A stretch of DNA of 64,000 nucleotides from Nisaea sp. (GTDB lineage: Bacteria; Pseudomonadota; Alphaproteobacteria; Thalassobaculales; Thalassobaculaceae), in assembly GCF_034670185.1 (NCBI RefSeq), contig NZ_JAXMNY010000001.1, forward strand, positions 620,001 to 684,000. Reading direction: 5' to 3'. A program made the position numbers and the translations under genes. The notes beneath the pieces were generated by a model. It ran no database searches. It had not been told where the DNA came from and saw only the letters and a list, made by a program, of their open reading frames with translations. Shown here piece by piece: positions 27,371 to 36,432 of this stretch. Position 1 is the first letter of the stretch. Each line of letters begins with the position of its first letter.

Positions 27371-28618
27371 CTAACCGGTGCGGTCACCCGCGAGACCCTC
27401 AGGCCGCAGCGCGCGGAAGGTGAGAAGTGCGGCGGTCATCAGGACCGCTACACTGAGAAAGGCAGACCCCCATCCTATCGTCGACATGCCACTGGTCAGA
27501 TCCAGCGTCCAGCCGATCAGCAGGGGGCCGAGGAAACCGCCGCTGTAGCCGAGCATGGAATGAACGGCCAGCGTGGCTCCGCGCCGCGCCGGTTCGGCGG
27601 AGCCAGCGGCGCCGGCCGTCAGAGACGACGAGTCGAGCCAGATGAAAATGGCATAGAAAAACAGCAGCGCCGCCGCGAGTGCGTAGGATATTCCGCCGAG
27701 AAAACCGATGCTGGCACCGAACATGATCGATGCGAGCATCGCAGTCTGAACAAGCCGGCGCCGGCCGAAGCGGATCGCTGCCTCGTTACCGGCGATGCTC
27801 GCCACCGTTCCGGCGATGCCGAGGCCGGTGGCGACAACAGCCGGGGAAATTATAGAGGCCGTGGCTCCGGTCGTAAGCGCGACGTAGCCGAGAAACGCGA
27901 CGGCCCATCCCCTCAAGGCACTCATCTCAAGAGTATGGATGGCATAGGCTATGGCATAGGCCATCGCCGATCGGTTTCTGAAGACCGGCCGGAAATCAAA
28001 CAGACCGCCACCATCCTTGCGGCGTGGCAGTTCCCCTTCGCGGCGCGGCATGACGATGGCGATAACGAGCCATGCGGCGGCCGCACTGGCCGACGCGGTG
28101 ATGAACGCCGCCTGCCAGCCGAAAGCACCTGCGATGGCATCGCCGAACGCGAAGGATAGAGCACCGGACAAGCCGATGCTTGCGGCATGCCCGGCCGTCG
28201 CCCGGGACATCATCCGGGCATCGACGCGATCGGCGAGCAGCTTCAGCCCGGTCATATAGGTGCCGGCCCAGCCCATGCCTGTCAGCGCACGCGCGGCCAT
28301 CGCGGGCCAAAAGCTGTCCGCGAACAGGGCGAACCCGAGATGGCCGATGACCGTCACGCCGACGCCGAACAGGTAAATGAACTTCGGATCGATCCGGTCC
28401 GTCGCCGTCACCAGGACCGGCACGGAGATCATGTAGGCGCCATAGAAGATGGCCGTGATCCAGCCGGCTTCGCTATTGCTGAGCGCCCATAGAGGCATCA
28501 TCGTCGGCAACAATGCCGGCCAGAAGAAAGCACCGATCTGAACCATGACCTGAGCGCCGCACATGACAGCGACGAGGAACCAGGTTTTCGCGGCAGGGGT
28601 GGGGGCACTGATAGACAT
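27371..28618 (-). CDS. MFS transporter
   Basis: A 415-residue protein with 12 predicted helices. I start it at 28618 (MSISAPTPAAKTWFLVAVMCGAQ) because the longer frame adds a polar stretch without similarity. Helix 4-5 region: MAARALTGMGWAGTYMTGLKLLADRVDAR, the usual MFS central motif. C-terminal half: HSMLGYSGGFLGPLLIGWTLDL. This resembles the CynX/NimT-like or YcaD-type uptake carriers, but the substrate cannot be assigned. It is monocistronic, with the tRNA 150 bp upstream. Confidence 0.87.
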   Translation of the reverse strand: MSISAPTPAAKTWFLVAVMCGAQVMVQIGAFFWPALLPTMMPLWALSNSEAGWITAIFYGAYMISVPVLVTATDRIDPKFIYLFGVGVTVIGHLGFALFADSFWPAMAARALTGMGWAGTYMTGLKLLADRVDARMMSRATAGHAASIGLSGALSFAFGDAIAGAFGWQAAFITASASAAAAWLVIAIVMPRREGELPRRKDGGGLFDFRPVFRNRSAMAYAIAYAIHTLEMSALRGWAVAFLGYVALTTGATASIISPAVVATGLGIAGTVASIAGNEAAIRFGRRRLVQTAMLASIMFGASIGFLGGISYALAAALLFFYAIFIWLDSSSLTAGAAGSAEPARRGATLAVHSMLGYSGGFLGPLLIGWTLDLTSGMSTIGWGSAFLSVAVLMTAALLTFRALRPEGLAGDRTG

Positions 28619-28769
28619 GCACGGGGGCAGCTCAAATTCAGGAACAACAGCGCCAGACAAGGACGCTTGCTACGCTAGCAGTGCGGCTATGGCCCGTCAA
28701 AGGCGGCCAGATACCTGCCACATCCGAAATTTTCGGTGGCTCGCTGCAAAACAAATTCATTGAAAAAGC

Positions 28770-28844
28770 TGGTGGGCGCGACAGGGATTGAACCTGTGAC
28801 CCCTGCCGTGTGAAGGCAGTGCTCTCCCGCTGAGCTACGCGCCC
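28770..28844 (-). tRNA. tRNA-Val (anticodon CAC)
   Basis: The minus strand folds into a complete cloverleaf. The 7-bp acceptor is GGGCGCG/CGCGCCC, the D-arm TAGCTCAGCGGGAGAGC, the anticodon stem CTGCC/GGCAG with loop TTCACAC (anticodon CAC, reading GUG), and the T-arm contains GGTTCAATCC. The discriminator is A and the 3' CCA is encoded. Length is 75 nt including CCA. Confidence 0.96.
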
Positions 28845-28887
28845 GTCGCTTGACGGACCGCTCTCTTAAGCGGCGCGCTTTGTGCTG

Positions 28888-29559
28888 TCAAGCGAGCGAT
28901 GCGATGGCTTTCGGCAAATCACGGAAATGGTCGAGCCGGACTGCCGCCGGGATCTGGTCCAGCGGTGTGCGGGCATAGCCGTAGCGCATCAGGATGAAGG
29001 GCATGCCGGCGCCCTTGGCGGAATGGGCGTCATGCTCGTTATCGCCGACCATGCAGGCACTTTCCGGCGCTGCGCCCAGGCGCTCCAGAACCGCGGCGGG
29101 GTGGGCCGGGTCCGGTTTGCGGACAGGCAGGGTGTCGCCGCCGACAATGGCTTCGAAAAGATGATCAAGGCCGAGCAGGGCGAGCACCTTGTGGGTGGCG
29201 CGCTCCGGCTTGTTGGTGCAGATGCCGAGGCGGAAACCGCTTACCTTCAGGCTTGCCAGAGTTTCCGGCACGTCCGGATAAGGCACGGTCCGGTCGCTGG
29301 CATGGTCTTCATAGAGCGCGATGAAGCGTTCCGTTGCGACCGTCAGGGCGGCATCGTCCGGCGTCTGGCCGCGGGCATCGAGGGACCGCTTGATATAGAC
29401 CCGGGCGCCGTCGCCAACGAAGCTGCGCGCGGTCGCGAGATCGATCGGGGCAAGGTCGTGCTCCGCCAGCAGCATGTTGCCGGCGGCATGCAGGTCGGGC
29501 ACGGAATCGATCAGTGTGCCGTCCAGGTCGAAGACGATGGTGGAGAGAGTGCGCATCAT
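28888..29559 (-). CDS. gph: HAD phosphatase, phosphoglycolate phosphatase type
   Basis: A 223-residue HAD-superfamily phosphatase with motif I VFDLDGTLIDSVPD, motif II CTNKPE, motif III Lys in VRKPDPAH and motif IV VGDNEHDAHSA. A four-helix cap between residues about 15 and 85 marks the Gph-like subfamily I. It probably removes 2-phosphoglycolate formed in DNA-end repair or Rubisco side reactions; a related HAD substrate is possible. It is divergent from glmU. Confidence 0.88.
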   Translation of the reverse strand: MMRTLSTIVFDLDGTLIDSVPDLHAAGNMLLAEHDLAPIDLATARSFVGDGARVYIKRSLDARGQTPDDAALTVATERFIALYEDHASDRTVPYPDVPETLASLKVSGFRLGICTNKPERATHKVLALLGLDHLFEAIVGGDTLPVRKPDPAHPAAVLERLGAAPESACMVGDNEHDAHSAKGAGMPFILMRYGYARTPLDQIPAAVRLDHFRDLPKAIASLA

Positions 29560-29786
29560 GAAGCTCGCCGAGGCCGTTCGGTTGTTTGGAATGTTGGCTA
29601 TAGCACGGGAGGACCGCCGTCATTGTGCCGAATTTGGCCGCGCGATATACCAGATGAGCGGTTGTGCCAAATCAGCATAGCAAGCTGTTGTGAAGAGTAA
29701 GAAATCGTGACTGTTTCGGCGCCGGGCCCTGTGGCATTTTTGCTCTGCGCATAACCTTTTTGAACTCTCAGGGAAACTCGCGGTTC

Positions 29787-31148
29787 ATGAAAGCTCCCGT
29801 CGCTGTCGTCATCCTTGCCGCGGGCAAGGGAACACGGATGAAATCGGATCTGCCGAAGGTCCTGCATCAGGTCGCGGGCCGGCCGATGCTGCACCACGTT
29901 CTGGCTGCCGCGGAAACGCTCTCGCCGGAGCGTCGGGTTGTTGTGCTTGCGCCGGGCCAGGACGCGGTGGCGGCCAGTGTCGCGCCGATCCCGACGGCGA
30001 TCCAGCATCCGCCGCGCGGGACGGGGGACGCGGTTAGGGCTGCACTCGGCGAGCTGGAAGGTTTCACCGGCACGGTGCTGGCGCTTTTCGGCGATACGCC
30101 GATGCTGAGCGAGGACACGCTCGCGCGGATGGTCGCGGCAACGGAGGGACCGGACGGTGCGGCCTTTGTCGTGCTTGGTTTTGAAAGCGACAATCCGGGG
30201 CGGTATGCCCGTTTGGTGCAGGATGACGCAGGAAACCTGCTGAGGATCATCGAGGCACCTGACCTGAAGGATGAGGAGCGCGCGATCCGGCTCTGCAACG
30301 GCGGCGCGCTGGCCGTCGACGGGGCGCGGCTGGCCGACTGGCTTGGTCGGCTGGAGCCGCATAATGCGCAGGGCGAGTTCTATCTTTTCGATCTTCTGGA
30401 ATACGCTCTGGAAGAGGGCCGCCGGGGCGCTGTCGTCTGGGTCGACCCGGTGGAGACCATGGGCGTTGATTCACGCGCCGGGCTCGCCGCCGCCGAGGCG
30501 CGCATGCAGGAGCGGCTGCGTCGCCGCCTGATGGAAGAGGGAGTAACCCTCGTTGCGCCGGAGACAGTGTTCCTCAGCTACGACACGCAGATTGGCCGGG
30601 ACAGTGTGGTGCAGCCGCATTGCGTCTTCGGGCCTGGTGTCTCCATCGGCGAGGGTGTCGAGATCAAGAGCTTCTCCCATCTCGAAGGCGCCAAGGTGGC
30701 GGACGGCGCACGGATTGGTCCCTACGCTCGATTGCGGCCGGGAGCGGATCTTGGGGCCGGGGCGCATATCGGCAATTTCGTCGAGGTGAAAAACGCAACC
30801 TTTGGCGAAGGGGCCAAGGCCAATCATCTGAGCTATATCGGCGATGCCAGTGTTGGCGCCGGATCGAATATCGGCGCCGGGACGATCACCTGCAATTATG
30901 ACGGCTATGAGAAGCACCGCACCGAGATCGGCGCGGGAGCCTTCATCGGCTCGAATTCCTCGCTGGTGGCGCCGGTCAGTATTGGTGACGGCGCGCTGGT
31001 CGGGGCCGGCAGCACAATCGGTGACGATGTGGGGCAGGACGACGTCGTGGTCGTGCGCGGTGAGCGGACGGTCGGCGAGGGGGCTGCCAGGCGGTTCCGA
31101 GAGGTTCGCGCGGCCCGCAAGGCAGCCAATAAGACCAAGAAAAAGTAA
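29787..31148 (+). CDS. glmU: Bifunctional GlcNAc-1-P uridyltransferase / GlcN-1-P acetyltransferase GlmU
   Basis: A 453-residue cytoplasmic enzyme making UDP-GlcNAc for peptidoglycan and lipopolysaccharide. The N-terminal pyrophosphorylase domain (1-230) has VILAAGKGTRMKSDLPKVLH, a conserved start. The C-terminal left-handed beta-helix (about 255-440) carries hexapeptide repeats such as IGEGVEIKSFSHLEGAKV, and the YDGYEKHRTEIGAGAFIGSNSSLVAPV acetyltransferase region. A TTG nine codons upstream is a less likely start. glmS follows after 35 bp. Confidence 0.95.
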   Translation: MKAPVAVVILAAGKGTRMKSDLPKVLHQVAGRPMLHHVLAAAETLSPERRVVVLAPGQDAVAASVAPIPTAIQHPPRGTGDAVRAALGELEGFTGTVLALFGDTPMLSEDTLARMVAATEGPDGAAFVVLGFESDNPGRYARLVQDDAGNLLRIIEAPDLKDEERAIRLCNGGALAVDGARLADWLGRLEPHNAQGEFYLFDLLEYALEEGRRGAVVWVDPVETMGVDSRAGLAAAEARMQERLRRRLMEEGVTLVAPETVFLSYDTQIGRDSVVQPHCVFGPGVSIGEGVEIKSFSHLEGAKVADGARIGPYARLRPGADLGAGAHIGNFVEVKNATFGEGAKANHLSYIGDASVGAGSNIGAGTITCNYDGYEKHRTEIGAGAFIGSNSSLVAPVSIGDGALVGAGSTIGDDVGQDDVVVVRGERTVGEGAARRFREVRAARKAANKTKKK

Positions 31149-31183
31149 ATCTGACTAAATCTGACTGAAAGGACGCCCGACGG

Positions 31184-33007
31184 ATGTGCGGCATCATCGG
31201 AATGATCGCGAACCGGCCCGTTGCCGGACCCATTGTCGACGCCTTGAAGCGGTTGGAATATCGCGGCTACGATTCCGCCGGGGTGGCGACGCTGAACGGC
31301 GGCCCGGCCGAGCGCCGGCGGGCCGAGGGCAAGCTCTACAATCTTGAGAAATCCGTCACCGAACAGCCACTTGCCGGTGCCATCGGCATCGGCCATACCC
31401 GCTGGGCAACGCATGGCGCGCCGACCGAGCGCAACGCCCACCCGCACCGGGCCGGTCGGGTGACCATCGTCCACAACGGCATCATCGAGAATTACCAGGA
31501 ACTGGCGGCGGAACTCGCGGCCGAGGGCATCACCCCGGAAAGCGAGACAGACACCGAGATCGTCGCGCTTTATTTCGAAAAATTGCTCGACGCTGGAAAA
31601 AGCCCGGAAGCGGCGATGAAGGAAATCGCCCTCAGGGTGACAGGCGCCTATGCGCTGGTGCTGATGATCGACGGCGAGGAAGATTTGCTGCTCTGTGCCC
31701 GCCGCGCGTCGCCGCTGGCCATCGGTTATGGCGAGGGGGAGATGTTCATCGGCTCCGACGCGCTGGCGCTGGCGCCGTTCACCCGGAAGATTTCCTATCT
31801 GGAAGACGGGGACTGGGCGGTAATTCGCCGGGCCGGCGCCGAGATCCATGACGAGACCGGGGCGCCTGTGGAGCGCAAGATCAGCCTGACCGAGGCGACC
31901 GGCGCACTGATCGGCAAGGGCAATTACCGGCACTTCATGGAGAAGGAAATCCATGAGCAGCCTGAAGTCATCGGCTACACGCTGTTCCAGTATTACAGCG
32001 CCACCGACCGCTCCATCAAACTGCCGGACCTGCCGTTCGATCCGGCCACCCTGCCGAAACTGACCATCGTCGCTGCCGGGACCAGTTTTTTGGCGGGAAT
32101 GGTGGCGAAATACTGGTTCGAGACGCTGGCCCGGGTGCCGGTGGAGATCGATATCTCTTCGGAATTCCGCTACCGCAATCCGGTGCTGCCGGAAGGCGGG
32201 GCGGCGTTGTTCATCTCCCAGTCCGGCGAAAGCCTCGATACGCTGATGGCGTTGCGTCATGCCCGCGAGGCCGGACAGCACATTCTCTCGCTGGTCAATC
32301 AGCCGGAAAGCACCATTGCGCGGGAATCCGACGTGGTGCTGGAAACCCTTGCCGGACCGGAAATCTGTGTCGCCTCGACCAAGGCCTTCACCACCCAGCT
32401 TGTCGCCCTGCTGACCATGGCGGTGGATTTCGCCCGCAAACGCGGCACAGCGTCCGATGAGGTGCTGAACGGGGTTCTCGACAGTCTGGTGCATCTTCCG
32501 GCGCAGATTGGCGAGGTGCTCAAGGATATGGAGCGCTGGCAACCGGTCAGCCACGAGCTGTCCACGGCCCGCGACGTGCTCTATCTCGGCCGCGGCCTGT
32601 CCTATCCGGTCGCCCTGGAAGGCGCGCTGAAGCTGAAGGAGCTGAGCTACATCCACGCGGAAGGCTATGCCGCGGGCGAATTGAAGCACGGCCCCATCGC
32701 GCTGCTGGAGGAAGGGCTCCCGGTCATCATGGTGGCGCCGATGGATCCGTGGTTCGAGAAGGTGGCGAGTAACGCGATGGAGGTGCGCGCGCGCGGCGGC
32801 AAGGTCATCCTGCTGTCCGACAAGACCGGGATCGAGCGGCTCGGCGACCTCGCGACATGGTCATTCGAGATGCCGGAATGCGACCCGATGGTGGCGCCGA
32901 TCCTCTATACAGTACCGGTTCAGTTGCTGGCCTATTTCACCGCGACGGAAAAAGGCACCGACGTCGATCAGCCCCGCAACCTTGCAAAGAGCGTGACCGT
33001 GGAGTAA
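31184..33007 (+). CDS. glmS: Glutamine--fructose-6-phosphate aminotransferase GlmS
   Basis: A 607-residue cytoplasmic enzyme that makes glucosamine-6-phosphate from fructose-6-P and glutamine, the entry to amino-sugar synthesis. The N-terminal Ntn glutaminase domain has Cys2 as nucleophile (MCGIIGMI), and GHTRWATHGAPTERNAHPH. Two SIS domains follow (about 285-430 and 455-595), with FISQSGESLDTLMALRHA and the C-terminal LAKSVTVE. No glmS ribozyme or riboswitch is seen in the 35-bp gap. It is in an operon with glmU. Confidence 0.96.
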   Translation: MCGIIGMIANRPVAGPIVDALKRLEYRGYDSAGVATLNGGPAERRRAEGKLYNLEKSVTEQPLAGAIGIGHTRWATHGAPTERNAHPHRAGRVTIVHNGIIENYQELAAELAAEGITPESETDTEIVALYFEKLLDAGKSPEAAMKEIALRVTGAYALVLMIDGEEDLLLCARRASPLAIGYGEGEMFIGSDALALAPFTRKISYLEDGDWAVIRRAGAEIHDETGAPVERKISLTEATGALIGKGNYRHFMEKEIHEQPEVIGYTLFQYYSATDRSIKLPDLPFDPATLPKLTIVAAGTSFLAGMVAKYWFETLARVPVEIDISSEFRYRNPVLPEGGAALFISQSGESLDTLMALRHAREAGQHILSLVNQPESTIARESDVVLETLAGPEICVASTKAFTTQLVALLTMAVDFARKRGTASDEVLNGVLDSLVHLPAQIGEVLKDMERWQPVSHELSTARDVLYLGRGLSYPVALEGALKLKELSYIHAEGYAAGELKHGPIALLEEGLPVIMVAPMDPWFEKVASNAMEVRARGGKVILLSDKTGIERLGDLATWSFEMPECDPMVAPILYTVPVQLLAYFTATEKGTDVDQPRNLAKSVTVE

Positions 33008-33042
33008 CGCGGTCGGAGTGATTTGTACGAGGAGCGGACGGG

Positions 33043-34251
33043 ATGACGATGGAACGGGAACTTTTGGCGCCGGAACTGCTTCGCCAGCACGCGGCGCATG
33101 GCACCGTTGGTGGCACCTATCCGCGCGCACTGGAGGCCGAGTTCCCGACGGGGATGGCGGAAGCCGCTATTGCGGAGATTTCATCTTGGCCGGGGTATGC
33201 GCCGACACCGCTATATTCGCTCGGAAAGCTCGCCGACCAACTCGGCATTGGGGCGGTGCTTTACAAGGATGAGGAACCTCGCTTCGGCCTCGGCAGTTTC
33301 AAGGCTCTTGGCGGCGCCTATGCGGTCATGCTGCTTGCCCGCAAATGGCTGGCTGAGAAGGGGCACGGCAATGCTGCACTGGCCGATATTCGCTCCGGTA
33401 AGTTTGCCGGTATCTTAAAAGACATGACGGTGACCTGCGCCACCGACGGCAATCACGGCCGCTCCGTCGCCTGGGGTGCCGAGATGGCGGGCTGTGCGTG
33501 CGTCATCTTTATCCATGCAGAGGTCAGCCAGGGCCGGAAGCTGGCGATGGAAGCCTTCGGTGCCGATGTTCGCCGGATAGATGGCGACTATGACCTGTCC
33601 CTGAAACACTGTGAGAACGAGGCCCAGGCAAACGGCTGGTTCGTGGTCTCCGATGCCTCCTATCCCGGCTACCTCGATATCCCGCGCGACGTGATGGCTG
33701 GCTATACGGTGATGGCGAGCGAAGTGCTGGGACAGGCCGAAGAAGCGCCGACCCACATGTTCGTGCAGGCCGGTGTCGGTGGTTTCGCCGCCGCGATGGT
33801 CGCGCGGCTCTGGCAGGGATATGGGGAGAAGGCTCCGCGCACGATCATTGTCGAGCCGGACCTTGCCGCCTGCGCCATCGAGAGCGCGCGGCAGGATAAA
33901 CCCGCGATCGTGCCAATCCACGAGGAAACCTTGATGGCGGGGCTTTCCTGCGGGGAAATGTCTTTGGTTGCCTGGCCGATCCTGTCTGCCGGGTGCACCG
34001 ATTACATCACCGTCGGTGAAGAAGGCGTCGGACCGGCCATGCGTCTGCTGGCCTCTGGTGAGGCTGGCGTGAAAATTACGGGCGGCGAGTCCGGTGTTGC
34101 GGGGCTGGTTGGTCTGCTTGCCGTTGCCGCGAACCCGGCGCTGAAGGAACAGCTCGGTCTCGGGCCGGACAGCCGGGTACTGCTGATCGGCAGCGAAGGC
34201 GCGACGGACCCCGAAATCTACAAGACGATCGTCGGCGATCTGGCGGCATGA
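33043..34251 (+). CDS. dpaL: Diaminopropionate ammonia-lyase-like PLP enzyme
   Basis: A 402-residue fold-type II PLP enzyme. The PLP-Lys is in EPRFGLGSFKALGGAYAV near residue 88. The substrate and phosphate loops are ATDGNHGRSVAWGA and QAGVGGFAAAMVA, and GESGVAGLVGLLA is near the C-terminus. The N-terminal PTPLYSLGKLADQLGIG block and length match YgeX/DpaL, which split 2,3-diaminopropionate to pyruvate and ammonia. A related dehydratase activity is possible. It overlaps the M24 gene by 4 bp (ATGA) and opens a three-gene unit. Confidence 0.88.
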   Translation: MTMERELLAPELLRQHAAHGTVGGTYPRALEAEFPTGMAEAAIAEISSWPGYAPTPLYSLGKLADQLGIGAVLYKDEEPRFGLGSFKALGGAYAVMLLARKWLAEKGHGNAALADIRSGKFAGILKDMTVTCATDGNHGRSVAWGAEMAGCACVIFIHAEVSQGRKLAMEAFGADVRRIDGDYDLSLKHCENEAQANGWFVVSDASYPGYLDIPRDVMAGYTVMASEVLGQAEEAPTHMFVQAGVGGFAAAMVARLWQGYGEKAPRTIIVEPDLAACAIESARQDKPAIVPIHEETLMAGLSCGEMSLVAWPILSAGCTDYITVGEEGVGPAMRLLASGEAGVKITGGESGVAGLVGLLAVAANPALKEQLGLGPDSRVLLIGSEGATDPEIYKTIVGDLAA

Positions 34252-35411
34252 GCGCGGTGCGCGGCTTCCCAGTCTCTGAATTCGAGGCGCGGGTCGCACG
34301 GGCACAAGCGTTGATGGCGGCAGAGGGGCTCGACCTGCTACTGCTGACCACCGAGCCTGAAGTCCGCTACTTCAGCGGCTTTCTGACCCAGTTCTGGCAA
34401 AGCCCGACGCGTCCATGGTTCTTGATTGTGCCGCGCGCGGGCAAACCGGTGGCAGTGATCCCGGGTATCGGTGCCGCCGCCATGGAACGGACCTGGCTCG
34501 ACGACATCCGAACCTGGCCGTCCCCGCGCCCTGAGGACGAGGGGCTGTCGCTGCTGGCGGATACGATCACGGAACTGGGTGGAGGCAAACCGGTCATCGG
34601 CGTTCCGTCCGGCCCTGAAAGCCATCTTCGATTGCCTCTCTCCGACTATGCGGCGCTCCGGGCGTCTTTGCCGGATGCGGTGTTTCGGGATGATGCGGGC
34701 ATTCATCGTCGCCTTCGCATGATCAAGTCGGAGGCCGAAATCGACAAGATCCGGACAGCTTGCCAGATGGTGTCAGGCGTGTTCGAGGACTGGTCGTCCT
34801 GGCTCAGCGTGGGGATGACCGAGCGGGATATTTTCCGCGAGTTCAAGGTCGCCTGCCTCAAGGCGGGCGCGGATGACGTGTCCTATCTGGTCGGCGGCGC
34901 CGGGTCCGGCGGGTATGGCGATATCATCTCGCCACCGACGGATCGCAAGATCACCGGTGGAGACGTGTTGATCCTCGATACCGGCAGTATGCATGACGGT
35001 TATTTCTGCGATTTCGACCGGAATTTCGCCATTGGAACACCGTCCGGTGATGTGCGTTCTGCCTATGAGTCTGCTTATGCCGCGACCGATGCAGGACTGG
35101 CGGAGGCCCGGCCCGGTGCAACCTGTGCCGATCTGTTTCGGGTGATGGTGGATGTGCTAGAGGCGGGCGGCGCCCAGGTCGGCGATGTCGGCAGGCTCGG
35201 GCATGGTCTCGGCATGCAGCTGACCGAATGGCCGTCGATCACGGCCAGCGACATGACGGTGCTGGAGCCGGGCATGGTGCTCACCCTGGAGCCGGGTCTT
35301 GAATTTGCGCCGGGAAAGATGATGGTGCATGAGGAGAATATCGTGATCCGGGAGGATGGCGCCGAGCTGCTGACCCGGCGCGCACCGCTGGAACTGCCGG
35401 TGGTTCATTGA
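34248..35411 (+). CDS. M24 family Xaa-Pro peptidase-like metallohydrolase
   Basis: A 387-residue creatinase/prolidase-fold protein. The N-terminal domain (1-160) contains VRYFSGFLTQFWQSPTRPWFLIVP. The C-terminal pita-bread domain carries all five metal ligands: Asp in LILDTGSM and DFDRNF, His in GRLGHGLGM, Glu in LTLEPGLEF and Glu in VHEENIVI. It is therefore likely a dinuclear metal hydrolase and not a creatinase with lost metals. It overlaps dpaL and precedes an EutA-like protein, a setting recalling ectoine hydrolase (DoeA/EutD), but the substrate is unproven. Confidence 0.86.
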   Translation: MSAVRGFPVSEFEARVARAQALMAAEGLDLLLLTTEPEVRYFSGFLTQFWQSPTRPWFLIVPRAGKPVAVIPGIGAAAMERTWLDDIRTWPSPRPEDEGLSLLADTITELGGGKPVIGVPSGPESHLRLPLSDYAALRASLPDAVFRDDAGIHRRLRMIKSEAEIDKIRTACQMVSGVFEDWSSWLSVGMTERDIFREFKVACLKAGADDVSYLVGGAGSGGYGDIISPPTDRKITGGDVLILDTGSMHDGYFCDFDRNFAIGTPSGDVRSAYESAYAATDAGLAEARPGATCADLFRVMVDVLEAGGAQVGDVGRLGHGLGMQLTEWPSITASDMTVLEPGMVLTLEPGLEFAPGKMMVHEENIVIREDGAELLTRRAPLELPVVH

Positions 35412-35492
35412 GATTTCAGTCTTGCCGGGGACGCTGTTGATTGCAGCGGCTCCGCAGGGCCATGGTGGTGCGATCAGGAGGAGGTTTTTTTG

Positions 35493-36305
35493 ATGGCGCA
35501 AGATGCAGAGAGTGGCATGCAGGAGCATGACATCGATCCTGCCATGCCGTGGCCGCATCGGCTTGGTCTGATCGTCCTGCAGACGGATGAGACCATCGAG
35601 CAGGATTTCCGTATCTTCACAGCGGACCCGTCGATTGCCCTCTACCACGCACGTATCCCCAGTTCTCCGACAGTGACGACGGATACCCTGCGGCAGATGG
35701 AGGATCACATTCCATCCGCTGCGTCCCTGTTGCTGAAGGAGCCGCCACTTTCCGTCATCGGCTACGGCTGTACCTCGGCCTCGACGGTGCTCGGTGAGGA
35801 GCGGGTGAGAGAGCTAGTGCAGTCGGAGCATCCGGGCGTTCCGGTGACCAACCCGCTCTCTGCCTTGAAAGCGGCTGCGGCGGCCCTCGGAGTGACACGG
35901 CTGGGGCTTGTCAGTCCTTATATCCGTTCCGTGACGGACGCCCTGGAGACTGAGCTGTTCGAAAGCGGCACGCCCTTCGTCCGGGCTGTTGTGTTTGGCC
36001 GGGAGGAAGAAAACCTGGTTGCCCGGATTGCACCGCGCTCGATTTTGTCTGCTGCGGACAAAGTGGCATCTGATCCGCAGGTCGAAGCGGTTTTCGCGTC
36101 TTGCACAAATCTTCGCGCATCAGCAGTCATTGCCGATGCGGAGCGGGTAACCGGCAAACCGTTCCTGTGTAGCAATCAGGTGCTTGCCTGGCATATGTTG
36201 CGCTTGGCTGACATTGATCGGACGGTGCCTGAACTGGGGCGGCTGGGGAGCTTGGGTCTTGCTCTGGGCGGTGCCGCTCCTCATGAACATGATTGCGTGG
36301 CCTGA
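35493..36305 (+). CDS. EutA-like Asp/Glu racemase superfamily protein
   Basis: A 270-residue protein of the aspartate/glutamate racemase, maleate isomerase and arylmalonate decarboxylase superfamily. Two catalytic Cys are present, in GYGCTSAS near residue 90 and FASCTNLRA near 205. LGLIVLQTDETIEQDF at the start and IARIAPRSI in the middle resemble EutA of the ectoine-utilisation operon. AGGAGGAGG lies 8 bp before the ATG at 35493. It ends the dpaL-M24 unit, closed by a terminator. Racemisation or cis-trans isomerisation of an amino-acid-like substrate is inferred. Confidence 0.83.
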   Translation: MAQDAESGMQEHDIDPAMPWPHRLGLIVLQTDETIEQDFRIFTADPSIALYHARIPSSPTVTTDTLRQMEDHIPSAASLLLKEPPLSVIGYGCTSASTVLGEERVRELVQSEHPGVPVTNPLSALKAAAAALGVTRLGLVSPYIRSVTDALETELFESGTPFVRAVVFGREEENLVARIAPRSILSAADKVASDPQVEAVFASCTNLRASAVIADAERVTGKPFLCSNQVLAWHMLRLADIDRTVPELGRLGSLGLALGGAAPHEHDCVA

Positions 36306-36340
36306 CGGCGCATCCTATCAGGTGTATTGAATGAAATTTT

Positions 36341-36372
36341 CCCGGGCCTGCATGAGTGCGGCCGGGTTTTTG
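36341..36372 (+). terminator. Rho-independent terminator after the EutA-like gene
   Basis: A GC-rich arm CCCGGGCC (36341-36348) pairs with GGCCGGG (36360-36366) over an 11-nt loop, with one bulged G, followed by TTTTT. It separates the dpaL unit from the aldehyde dehydrogenase gene. Confidence 0.65.
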
Positions 36373-36432
36373 TCCCGTGTGCCCGGTCGGAAACGGCTTA
36401 CGGCTGCCGGGTGAAAGAGGGAGGAACCCCCG

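Noticed and set aside
31149..31183. glmS ribozyme
   Set aside because: Only 35 bp separate glmU and glmS; far too short for the ribozyme.
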